This document shows, piece by piece, positions 6,329 through 12,762 of a stretch of DNA of 15,015 nt. The notes under the pieces are model-generated. The model searched no databases, was not told the DNA's origin, and saw only the letters and a list, made by a program, of their open reading frames with translations. Where the stretch lies: positions 1 to 15,015 of the forward strand of contig CAKOLN010000017.1 of the NCBI GenBank assembly GCA_934096075.1, given 5' to 3'. Position numbers and translations under genes: made by a program. This DNA comes from an uncultured Bacilli bacterium (GTDB lineage: Bacteria > Bacillota_I > Bacilli_A > RF39 > UBA660). Numbering within the stretch: position 1 is the first letter of the stretch; each line of letters starts with the position of its first letter.

Positions 6329-7698
6329 TGGAAAATTTAACAATGGAAAAATTAGTGAATTTATGTAAACAATATGGATTTATATTTCAAGGAAGTGAAA
6401 TATATGGAGGACTTGCTAATACATGGGATTTTGGACCATTAGGAGTAGAGTTAAAGAAGAATATTAAGAATGCTTGGATGAAAAGATTTATTCAAGAAGA
6501 TATAAATAATGTAGGATTAGATAGTGCTATATTAATGAATCCTAAAGTATGGGAAGCAAGTGGGCATTTAAGTACTTTTAGTGATCCTTTAATAGATTGT
6601 AAACATTGTAAAACTCGTTACAGAGCTGATAAATTATTAGAAGACTTAGGTGTTAATGCAGAAGCTATGACTAAAGAAGATATGGTAGAATATATTACTA
6701 ATAATAAAGTTAAATGTCCTAAATGTGGTAATAGTGATTTTACTGGAATAAGAGAATTTAATCTAATGTTTAAAACATTTCAAGGTGTAACAGAAGATGC
6801 TAAAAGTGTAGTATATCTTCGTCCTGAAACTGCTCAAGGAATATTTGTAGATTTTATGAATGTTCAAAGAAGTATGAGACTTAAAGTACCTTTTGGTATA
6901 GGACAGGTAGGTAAAAGTTTTAGAAATGAAATAACACCTGGTAACTTTATATTTAGAGTAAGAGAATTTGAACAAATGGAATTAGAATTCTTTTGTAAAC
7001 CAGGTACTGAATTAGATTGGTTTAAAGTATATAAAGATAGATGTAAAAATTTCTTATTAGATTTAGGTATTAAAGAAGATAATTTAAGATTAAGAGATCA
7101 TGAACCTGAAGAATTATCTTTCTATAGTAATGCAACTACTGATATAGAATATAAATTTCCTTTTGGATGGGGAGAATTATGGGGTATAGCTAGTAGAACT
7201 AATTATGATTTATCTAGACACATGGAAGTTAGTAAAACTAGTTTAGAATATATTGATCCTGAAACTAATGAAAAATATATTCCTTATGTTATTGAACCTA
7301 GTGTAGGTGTAGAAAGACTTGTATTAACAACATTATGTAATGCATATGATAATGAAACATTAAGTGATGGAACAACTCGTGAAGTAATGCATTTTCATCC
7401 TTATTTAGCACCTTATAAAGTAGCAGTACTTCCACTTATGAAAAAATATCATAATGAAAAAGCTATGGAATTATATAAAGAATTAAGTAAGCATTTTATG
7501 ACTACATATGATGAAAGTGGTAATATAGGTAAAAGATATAGAAGACAAGATGTTATAGGAACACCACTTTGTATAACAGTAGATGAAGAAACTTTAAATA
7601 ATGGTACTGTTACTATAAGAGATAGAGATACTATGAAACAAGATGTAGTAAAACTTGAAGATATAAGAAAATATATAGAAGAGAAGATTGAGTTTTAA
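6328..7698 (+). CDS. glyS: Glycyl-tRNA synthetase, alpha2 (single-chain) type
   Basis: This 456-residue class II synthetase charges tRNA-Gly with glycine using ATP in the cytosol. It is the homodimeric form found in low-GC Gram-positives such as mycoplasmas and staphylococci. Visible landmarks are YGGLANTWDFGPLG near the N-terminus, motif 1 (NPKVWEASGHLSTFSDPL, ~71-88) and a zinc-binding insert with CKHC (Cys91/94) and CPKC (Cys130/133). RPETAQGIF (~165-173), motif 2 (SFRNEITPGNFIFRVREFEQ, ~197-216) and motif 3 (EPSVGVERLVL) follow. The C-terminal anticodon-binding domain contains IGKRYRRQDVIGTPLCITVD. ATG 6328 has GGAGG seven bases upstream and overlaps the previous stop. Expression should rise when uncharged tRNA-Gly accumulates, through the T-box at 5462-5586. 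Length and motifs look complete. Confidence 0.97.
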   Translation: MENLTMEKLVNLCKQYGFIFQGSEIYGGLANTWDFGPLGVELKKNIKNAWMKRFIQEDINNVGLDSAILMNPKVWEASGHLSTFSDPLIDCKHCKTRYRADKLLEDLGVNAEAMTKEDMVEYITNNKVKCPKCGNSDFTGIREFNLMFKTFQGVTEDAKSVVYLRPETAQGIFVDFMNVQRSMRLKVPFGIGQVGKSFRNEITPGNFIFRVREFEQMELEFFCKPGTELDWFKVYKDRCKNFLLDLGIKEDNLRLRDHEPEELSFYSNATTDIEYKFPFGWGELWGIASRTNYDLSRHMEVSKTSLEYIDPETNEKYIPYVIEPSVGVERLVLTTLCNAYDNETLSDGTTREVMHFHPYLAPYKVAVLPLMKKYHNEKAMELYKELSKHFMTTYDESGNIGKRYRRQDVIGTPLCITVDEETLNNGTVTIRDRDTMKQDVVKLEDIRKYIEEKIEF

Positions 7699-7710
7699 AG
7701 TGTTAACACT
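7699..7710. repeat. Perfect 12-bp palindrome after glyS
   Basis: AGTGTTAACACT directly abuts the glyS stop. It has no spacer or T-run and so is not a normal terminator. It lies 43 bases upstream of the extended -10 of the next gene and could be a protein-binding site. Confidence 0.4.
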
Positions 7711-7752
7711 ATGACAAATTATATTTTAAATTAATAATTAAATTAAATCTAA

Positions 7753-7761
7753 TGATATAAT
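7753..7761 (+). promoter_or_regulatory. Extended -10 promoter
   Basis: TGATATAAT is a consensus extended -10 (TGn plus TATAAT) with no convincing -35, ending 20 bases before the ATG of the following gene. Confidence 0.5.
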
Positions 7762-7781
7762 CTATATAAGAGGTGCTTAAA

Positions 7782-8816
7782 ATGAAAAAAATAGTAAAAA
7801 TATTAATAATGATTCCTGTAACAATAATTTTAATTTTAGTGGTAGCGTGTTTAGCATACTTTGTAATTCTAAGAAATAATAATAAATACATTGATTCAGA
7901 GTATGAAAAAATATCTAATTCAGAAGAATATGAAATAAAAATAATAAATAATTATGAAGAGTATTTAAATTATAAAGAAGAAAATGAATATTATAGTAAA
8001 GAGTTATCTTCTAGTGATTTTGAAAAAGATAATTATATCTTTGTTAAATTAATAGGTTATTCTTCATGCTCACTAAGTACGGAATTTAAAGAAAAGAGTA
8101 TAGACTCCAACAATAATGTAAATATATATTATGATGGAGAAGAGAGTTGTGGCGTATGCCCACCTGAAGATGTTATTACAGCTATACCAATTTCTAAAAA
8201 TATTAATATAAATTCAGTAAACATATACTTTAGAATAATAAATCAAATAAGATGTACCGGAACGATGGATTACAAACCAATAATTTATATATATCCAAAA
8301 GAAGATATGAATTTAAATATTAAGTTGTTAAATAATGATTTATTAACTCATACTTATCCAAAATATACAAATGAATGGAATGTTAAAGTTAGTAAAAATG
8401 GTAATATTTATGACTATGAAACTAAAAGAAATTATTATGCTTTATATTGGGAAGGAATAGATAATACACCATCTAATATGAATGAAGGTTTTGTAGTTGA
8501 AGGAAAAGATACAATAAAGTTTTTAGAAGAAAAACTAGAATACTTAGGATTAAATGAAAGAGAAATAAATGAATTTATTATTTATTGGATAGATAAGTTA
8601 GAAAATAATAAATATAATTTTATAAGATTTAGAACAACAGAAGAAGTTAATGAGTATATGCCTTTAGAAATAAGTGTTAAACCAGATACATTGATAAGAA
8701 TTATTATGGATTTTAAACCACTTGAAAATAAAATAGAAGTAACAGAACAACATTTGAGTAAAGTTACAAGAGAAGGTTATACAATAGTTGAGTGGGGTGG
8801 AAGAGAAATTAAATAA
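7782..8816 (+). CDS. Membrane-anchored or lipoprotein-like protein of unknown function
   Basis: ATG 7782 follows AAGAGG (7768-7773) with 8-base spacing; an in-frame GTG at 7773 falls within that ribosome site. The 344-residue product has one N-terminal hydrophobic segment (~residues 4-31). It contains VVAC (Cys23), which fits a lipobox, but hydrophobicity continues past the cysteine, so a plain membrane anchor is equally likely. The rest should be extracellular. Residues ~100-165 carry scattered cysteines (SSCSLS, ESCGVCPP, IRCTGT) that could form disulfides or bind metal. The second half begins KPIIYIYPKEDMNLNIKL and continues TYPKYTNEWNVKVSKNG, YYALYWEG and TIVEWGGREI. This resembles an uncharacterised secreted domain (KPVIYLYP...) that I recall from other Firmicutes. 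I cannot name a function. It has its own promoter and terminator, so it is monocistronic. Confidence 0.8.
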   Translation: MKKIVKILIMIPVTIILILVVACLAYFVILRNNNKYIDSEYEKISNSEEYEIKIINNYEEYLNYKEENEYYSKELSSSDFEKDNYIFVKLIGYSSCSLSTEFKEKSIDSNNNVNIYYDGEESCGVCPPEDVITAIPISKNININSVNIYFRIINQIRCTGTMDYKPIIYIYPKEDMNLNIKLLNNDLLTHTYPKYTNEWNVKVSKNGNIYDYETKRNYYALYWEGIDNTPSNMNEGFVVEGKDTIKFLEEKLEYLGLNEREINEFIIYWIDKLENNKYNFIRFRTTEEVNEYMPLEISVKPDTLIRIIMDFKPLENKIEVTEQHLSKVTREGYTIVEWGGREIK

Positions 8817-8821
8817 AATTA

Positions 8822-8852
8822 AAATGAAGAAACTTAGGGTTTCTTCATTTTT
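8822..8852 (+). terminator. Rho-independent terminator
   Basis: AAATGAAGAAAC pairs perfectly (12 bp) with GTTTCTTCATTT around a TTAGG loop and is followed by two more T. It starts six bases after the preceding stop codon. The A-rich 5' arm makes it possibly bidirectional. Confidence 0.85.
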
Positions 8853-8910
8853 AATAATTAAAGTAATTATTAAAATTGATTAACATTTTAATAATTTTAA
8901 TTTACAAATT

Positions 8911-8957
8911 CAACACATTGTGATTATAATGTGATAATAAATTAATACATTGTGTTG
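8911..8957. promoter_or_regulatory. Operator-like repeats upstream of the toxin-antitoxin operon
   Basis: CAACACA (8911-8917) is inverted against TGTGTTG (8951-8957), the latter overlapping the -35. CACATTGTG (8914-8922), AATGTG (8929-8934, i.e. CACATT on the other strand) and ACATTGTGTTG (8948-8957 region) are related copies. RelB-type ribbon-helix-helix antitoxins usually repress their own promoter by binding such repeats; binding here is inferred. Confidence 0.5.
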
Positions 8958-8983
8958 ACAAATGCATAAAATAGTAATAATAT
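8955..8983 (+). promoter_or_regulatory. Promoter of the relB/relE-type operon
   Basis: A perfect -35 TTGACA (8955-8960) lies 17 bases before TAATAT (8978-8983). Transcription would start near 8990, just ahead of the ribosome site AAAGGAAG (8993-9000). Confidence 0.85.
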
Positions 8984-9006
8984 ATTTATATGAAAGGAAG
9001 TGTTTT

Positions 9007-9282
9007 ATGGAAACATTAACATTAAATGTAAGAGTTTCAATTGATGATAAAAAAAATTTTGAACAGTTTTGTAGTGAAGTTGGAATGAATGTTTCGACTG
9101 CAATTAATATGTTTATTAAAACCGTTTTAAGAGAAAAGAAGATACCTTTTGAGGTAAAAACATATTCGAATGAAGAATTTATATATGAAAAATTAAAAGA
9201 AGCAGAAATAGAAATGAAAAATAGTGATAAAAGATATACTATCGACGAAGTTAAAGAAAGTATAAATAAAATTATTGGTTAA
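9007..9282 (+). CDS. RelB/DinJ-family antitoxin
   Basis: The start is ATG 9007 after AAAGGAAG; an earlier in-frame ATG at 8962 falls between the -35 and -10 and cannot be in the transcript. The 91-residue product begins METLTLNVRVSIDDKKNFEQ and continues CSEVGMNVSTAINMFIKTVL, the ribbon-helix-helix DNA-binding and dimerisation domain of RelB/DinJ antitoxins. The charged C-terminal part (residues ~55-91, with EKLKEAEIEMKNSDKRYT and DEVKESINKIIG) is the expected toxin-wrapping region. It should neutralise the toxin encoded one base downstream and repress the shared promoter, probably through the repeats at 8911-8957. Confidence 0.9.
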   Translation: METLTLNVRVSIDDKKNFEQFCSEVGMNVSTAINMFIKTVLREKKIPFEVKTYSNEEFIYEKLKEAEIEMKNSDKRYTIDEVKESINKIIG

Positions 9283-9283
9283 G

Positions 9284-9598
9284 ATGACATACAAACTAGA
9301 AATATTACCAATAGCAAAAAAAGAAATAGAAAATATATTATTTTACATTTCGTATAATTTAAAAAATATTTCTGCAGCAAGAGATTTATCTCGTCAAATT
9401 TTTGAGTGCATGAATACAATATTACTTTTTCCATTTGGAGCTTCAATTTACAAAACTAAAAGAAAATTAGAAAAAGAATATAGATTTGTTAAGGTGAAAA
9501 ATTATCTTATATTTTATACAATTGATGAAGATATAAAAGTTATTACAATTACTAGAGTTTTGTATAGAAAAATGAATATTAGTAATATAATTGATTAA
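9284..9598 (+). CDS. RelE/ParE-superfamily toxin
   Basis: This 104-residue protein starts at ATG 9284, one base after the antitoxin stop. A TTG at 9275 overlapping the antitoxin is an alternative. There is no clear Shine-Dalgarno site, so translation is probably coupled to the antitoxin, the usual way to keep toxin output low. It has the small RelE/ParE fold signature: YKLEILPIAKKEIENILFYI at the N-terminus, then helices with AARDLSRQIFECMNTILLFP. The C-terminal strands are YRFVKVKNYLIFYTIDED and KVITITRVLYRKMN. RelE members cut mRNA on the ribosome, whereas ParE members poison gyrase; the sequence alone does not decide. The RVLYRKMN ending is common in ParE-like members annotated with RelB partners. 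The terminator follows 15 bases after the stop. Confidence 0.88.
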   Translation: MTYKLEILPIAKKEIENILFYISYNLKNISAARDLSRQIFECMNTILLFPFGASIYKTKRKLEKEYRFVKVKNYLIFYTIDEDIKVITITRVLYRKMNISNIID

Positions 9599-9613
9599 TA
9601 TTAAATCAAAGGT

Positions 9614-9646
9614 AAGCAAGAAAAAAATTTGTTTTCTTGCTTTTTT
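9614..9646 (+). terminator. Terminator of the toxin-antitoxin operon
   Basis: AAGCAAGAAAA pairs with TTTTCTTGCTT (11 bp) around a 7-base loop (AAATTTG), with the T-run continuing to 9646. Confidence 0.88.
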
Positions 9647-9688
9647 AAATAAAACTTTTGAAAAAATTGAGATTTTTTGTAATTTAAG

Positions 9689-9717
9689 TTGAACCAAAAA
9701 AATAATTATGGTAAAAT
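9689..9717 (+). promoter_or_regulatory. Promoter of the sepF-divIVA operon
   Basis: TTGAAC (9689-9694) and TAAAAT (9712-9717) are 17 bases apart, 42 bases before the sepF ATG and after a strong terminator. Confidence 0.7.
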
Positions 9718-9759
9718 TATCATAGTAAGGGATTATAGAAAATATGGAGGCTAGATAAA

Positions 9760-10146
9760 ATGGGCTTAAATTTTAAGTTATTTGAAACAAAAGAAGAAGA
9801 TGTAGTTGATTCTAATGAAGATGAATATTATACAGTTAGTGAAAGTGATGCCAAAAAAGGTATTCAATCTAATAAAATGATACTTGTAGAACCTAGAGCT
9901 TATTCGGAAAGTCAAACAATAGCAGATCATTTAAAAGCAAGAAATAGTGTAGTAGTTAATTTTAAAAGAGTAACTAGTGATCAAGCAAAAAGAATAATTG
10001 ACTTTTTGAGTGGTACATTGTATGCTATAAATGGAGATTTACAAAAGATTGGTGAAGGTATTTACTTATGTACACCGAAGAATATTGATGTACAGGGTGA
10101 GATAACTGATGAAACAAGTAAAAGTGATAATGGGGAAGAATGGTAA
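9760..10146 (+). CDS. sepF: Cell division protein SepF
   Basis: This 128-residue SepF (DUF552) protein bundles FtsZ filaments and tethers them to the membrane at the division septum. The N-terminus (MGLNFKLFE) is the short membrane-binding helix, followed by an acidic linker (KEEDVVDSNEDEYY). The core (~residues 38-113) has the family pattern: MILVEPRAYSESQTIADHLK, VVVNFKRV, AKRIIDFLSGTLYAINGDLQ and IGEGIYLCTPKNIDV. It is slightly shorter than the ~150-residue B. subtilis protein, mainly in the linker. ATG 9760 lies nine bases after GGAGG. divIVA follows 23 bases later. In Bacillus sepF and divIVA belong to the ylm cluster, but here ylmG and ylmH are missing between them. Confidence 0.95.
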   Translation: MGLNFKLFETKEEDVVDSNEDEYYTVSESDAKKGIQSNKMILVEPRAYSESQTIADHLKARNSVVVNFKRVTSDQAKRIIDFLSGTLYAINGDLQKIGEGIYLCTPKNIDVQGEITDETSKSDNGEEW

Positions 10147-10169
10147 ATAATTAAATAAGAGGGTGTCCT

Positions 10170-10616
10170 ATGAATAATTTTGATACAGTCTTTAGAGGAT
10201 ATGATAAAGAACAAGTAAAAAAATATTTAGATAATGTCATAAAAGAATACGAAAGACTATTAAATGATAAAAAAGATGTAGATAGAAAAGTAGCAGATTT
10301 AGAAGAAAAGCTTAAATATTATAGTAATTTAGAAGACAAGTTTACGCGTGCAATAATAACTGCAGAAAATGCTGGAGATGAAATAAAGAAAGTAGCTAGA
10401 AATGAGGCAGAAACTCTAATAAATGATGCTAAAAGGAATGCTAATAGAATAATAAATGATGCATTAATAAAAGCTGAAAAAGCTAATGATGAAGCAGATA
10501 GACTAAAAAGAAATACTACTCTTTTAAAAAGAAGACTTAAGGCTATTATAGAAAGTCAATTAGAAGTTATTGAAGAAATGGACAGACTCAATTTTAAAGA
10601 TGAAAATAGATATTAA
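10170..10616 (+). CDS. divIVA: DivIVA-family cell-division/polarity protein
   Basis: The 148-residue product has the DivIVA lipid-binding N-terminus (FDTVFRGYDKEQVKKYLDNV, residues ~4-23; the family consensus is F...GYD..EV..FLD). An almost continuous coiled coil follows, rich in Lys/Glu/Ala (AENAGDEIKKVARNEAETLI, ANRIINDALIKAEKANDEAD), with a basic run RLKRNTTLLKRRLKAI. DivIVA proteins recognise negatively curved membrane at septa and poles and recruit partners. ATG 10170 follows AGAGGGTG. The position after sepF supports a division role. The tail is short, so a GpsB-like paralogue is possible, but the sepF context favours DivIVA. Confidence 0.9.
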   Translation: MNNFDTVFRGYDKEQVKKYLDNVIKEYERLLNDKKDVDRKVADLEEKLKYYSNLEDKFTRAIITAENAGDEIKKVARNEAETLINDAKRNANRIINDALIKAEKANDEADRLKRNTTLLKRRLKAIIESQLEVIEEMDRLNFKDENRY

Positions 10617-10638
10617 GTCACTTATATGTGACTTTTTT
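10615..10638 (+). terminator. Terminator overlapping the divIVA stop
   Basis: AAGTCAC (10615-10621) pairs with GTGACTT (10628-10634) around TTATAT, followed by four T. The 7-bp stem is modest and starts inside the stop codon. Since the next gene has no clear promoter of its own, partial read-through is likely. Confidence 0.7.
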
Positions 10639-10651
10639 AGTAGGAGATTAT

Positions 10652-11494
10652 ATGAATAATTTAAAAAAAATAATTGATTTTATTGTTTCTTGGAAGTTTA
10701 TAGGACCTATAGTATATATAATTATAGGTTTTATACTATATAGATTTATTATTGGGATAATTAACAAAATTAAATCTAGGAGAAAAAGTAAAAGTAATCA
10801 TAAAAAGGAAGATACAGTAATTAATTTAATTAAAAATATAATTAAATATATTATAATTATAATTGTTGTATTAATGATACTAGAACTATATGGAGTTAAT
10901 ACTACTAGCATTATAGCTAGTTTAGGAATAGTTGGAGTGGTGGTTGGCTTAGCATTTCAAGATACTATTAAAAATATGTTAGCAGGTATACTTATAATAT
11001 TTGATAATAGATATAATGTAGGAGATTTTGTTAAAATAAATGATTTTACGGGTACAGTTAAAAATTTAGGGTTGCAAACTACTAAAATACAAGCTTATAC
11101 TGGAGAAGTGTTTACTATATCTAATAGTAATATAAATACTGTTATAAATTACAGTGAATCCAATAGTAGAGTTTTACTTAGTTTAAGTGTTAGCTATAAT
11201 ACTGATATAAATAAATTAGAAAAGGTTCTTAGTAAGTTAAATAATAAAATTAAAAAGATTGATAATGTTGTTGGAAATTTAGAACTATTAGGTTTAGATG
11301 CTTTTAATTCAAGTGATATGAGCTATATGGTTACGGTTTTATGTAAACCTAATACACACTATGCAGTTAAAAGAAGTATGTTAAGAATTATAAAAGAAGA
11401 ATTTGATAAAGAAGGTATAGAAATTCCTTATACTCAGATAGATTTGCATGTTGTAGAAGATAAAACAAATATTGACATTAAAAATAATAATTAG
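10652..11494 (+). CDS. MscS-type small-conductance mechanosensitive channel
   Basis: I choose ATG 10652 with GGAG (10643-10646); an in-frame GTG at 10628 lies inside the upstream terminator stem. The 280-residue protein has three membrane helices: ~16-38, ~58-80 and pore helix ~85-116. The last has the Ala/Gly-rich MscS pattern SIIASLGIVGVVVGLAFQDT, then NMLAGILIIFDNRYNVGDFV, the hallmark of the family. The cytoplasmic beta domain follows (TGTVKNLGLQTTKIQAYTGE, TISNSNINTVINYS), and the end is EIPYTQIDLHVV. Such channels open when membrane tension rises on hypo-osmotic shock and release solutes. The size matches the short B. subtilis YkuT type. It is expressed by read-through from divIVA or by a promoter I cannot see. 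Confidence 0.94.
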   Translation: MNNLKKIIDFIVSWKFIGPIVYIIIGFILYRFIIGIINKIKSRRKSKSNHKKEDTVINLIKNIIKYIIIIIVVLMILELYGVNTTSIIASLGIVGVVVGLAFQDTIKNMLAGILIIFDNRYNVGDFVKINDFTGTVKNLGLQTTKIQAYTGEVFTISNSNINTVINYSESNSRVLLSLSVSYNTDINKLEKVLSKLNNKIKKIDNVVGNLELLGLDAFNSSDMSYMVTVLCKPNTHYAVKRSMLRIIKEEFDKEGIEIPYTQIDLHVVEDKTNIDIKNNN

Positions 11495-11500
11495 TAAAAT
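11472..11500 (+). promoter_or_regulatory. Promoter of the SPFH/zinc-ribbon operon
   Basis: TTGACA (11472-11477) and TAAAAT (11495-11500) are 17 bases apart. The -35 lies in the last codons of the channel gene and the -10 starts right after its stop. The match is near-consensus, suggesting high constitutive expression instead of an ECF-sigma promoter. Confidence 0.8.
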
Positions 11501-11560
11501 TAAGCTATAAGGTAATGAAAATACCTATGTGATAAATCAAAAAGGAAAGAGGTAGAATTT

Positions 11561-12760
11561 ATGGGATTTATTAAAGCATTTAGTGGAGCACTTGGCGGCA
11601 CACTAGCAGATCAATGGAAAGATTTTTATAAGCCAAGAACTGATGTAACTGCAACTGCAGGATTATTTCCGGCAGTAAAAGTTGGAGAAAATAATGGAAG
11701 AGGAGAAAATACTAAAGGTAATGATAATATTATTACTAATGGAAGTAAAATAGTAGTACCTGAAGGAACAGCATTAATTACAATGCAAGATGGTGCGATT
11801 ACTGGTTTTATAGCTGAACCCGGTGGTTTTATATTTAATAGTGAAGATGTTAATTCACAAAGTTTATTCGCAGGTGATGGATTTGTTTCATCATTAGTAA
11901 AATCTACATGGGAAAAAGTTAAATTTGGTGGTGTTCCAGGTAGTGAACAATTAGCATTTTATGTAAATTTAAAAGAAATACCAAATAATAGATTTGGAAC
12001 ACAATCTGAAATATATTGGGATGATGCATATTTTGGAACACAAGTAGGATGTTTAACTAGAGGAACATATACTTTAAAAATAGTAGATCCATTATTATTT
12101 GTTAAAAATTTTGTACCAACAATGTATTTACAAGCAGATGCACCAATATTTGATTTTGCAGATATGGATAATGATGCAGGTAGTCAATTATTTAATGAAG
12201 TGGTTGGAACTTTATCAGCAGCATTTTCTAATTATACAAATGATCCAAGTAAAGGAAATAGAATTTCTAAAATTCAAGGAGATCAAATTGGTTTTGCACA
12301 AGCAATGAGCCAAGCAGTAGAAGAAGCATATGGATGGAAGAGTACTCGTGGATTAGAAATAGTTAAAACAGCAATATTAGCTATTGAATATGATGAAGAT
12401 ACTAAAGAATTAATGAAAGATGTTAAGAAAGCAGATGCATTAAGTGGTGCTAGAGGTAATTCATTCATGCAACAAGCAGCAGCAAGAGGAATGCAAGCAG
12501 CAGGAGAAAATGGTGGTGGATCAGGAATGGCCTTCATGGGAGTAGGAATGAATGCAGCAGGTAATATGATGGGTAATATGCAACAACAAAATAATGGTTC
12601 AAGTTATAATCCTTCATTTAATCAACAACCAGAACAAGCACAAACAACTTCAAGTGAAGATCCAATGACAAAACTAATGGAAGCTAAAAAAATGTTAGAT
12701 GCAGGAGTAATAACAGAAGAAGATTATAATAATTTAAAAGCAAAACTATTGGGGTTATAA
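11561..12760 (+). CDS. SPFH-domain protein with C-terminal SHOCT-like motif (YdjI-like)
   Basis: This 399-residue protein starts at ATG 11561 after AAGGAAAGAGG. The N-terminus (MGFIKAFSGALGGTLADQWK) is a short amphipathic segment, followed by an SPFH/band-7 domain to ~residue 290. Recognisable stretches are GSKIVVPEGTALITMQDGAI, GFIAEPGGFIFNSED, RFGTQSEIYWDDAYFGTQVG and LEIVKTAILAIEYDEDTKEL. A Gly/Met/Gln/Asn-rich low-complexity linker follows (~residues 320-365; GMAFMGVGMNAAGNMMG). The end is DPMTKLMEAKKMLDAGVITE plus EDYNNLKAKLLGL, a typical SHOCT motif. The fold and next gene recall B. subtilis YdjI in the ydjFGHI envelope-stress operon, where YdjI works with PspA-family YdjF and the membrane proteins YdjG/YdjH. 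Here no PspA gene is adjacent. A role as an oligomeric membrane-organising scaffold is inferred. It is often annotated 'virion core protein', which is misleading. Confidence 0.88.
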   Translation: MGFIKAFSGALGGTLADQWKDFYKPRTDVTATAGLFPAVKVGENNGRGENTKGNDNIITNGSKIVVPEGTALITMQDGAITGFIAEPGGFIFNSEDVNSQSLFAGDGFVSSLVKSTWEKVKFGGVPGSEQLAFYVNLKEIPNNRFGTQSEIYWDDAYFGTQVGCLTRGTYTLKIVDPLLFVKNFVPTMYLQADAPIFDFADMDNDAGSQLFNEVVGTLSAAFSNYTNDPSKGNRISKIQGDQIGFAQAMSQAVEEAYGWKSTRGLEIVKTAILAIEYDEDTKELMKDVKKADALSGARGNSFMQQAAARGMQAAGENGGGSGMAFMGVGMNAAGNMMGNMQQQNNGSSYNPSFNQQPEQAQTTSSEDPMTKLMEAKKMLDAGVITEEDYNNLKAKLLGL

Positions 12761-12762
12761 TC

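Noticed and set aside
8962..9006. Upstream in-frame ATG start for the antitoxin
   Set aside because: It lies between the -35 and -10 of a consensus promoter, so it is not transcribed; ATG 9007 has the ribosome site.
11505..11537. Small hairpin AGGTA/TACCT before the SPFH gene
   Set aside because: Only five base pairs with a 7-base loop and no T-run; too weak to call a regulatory element.
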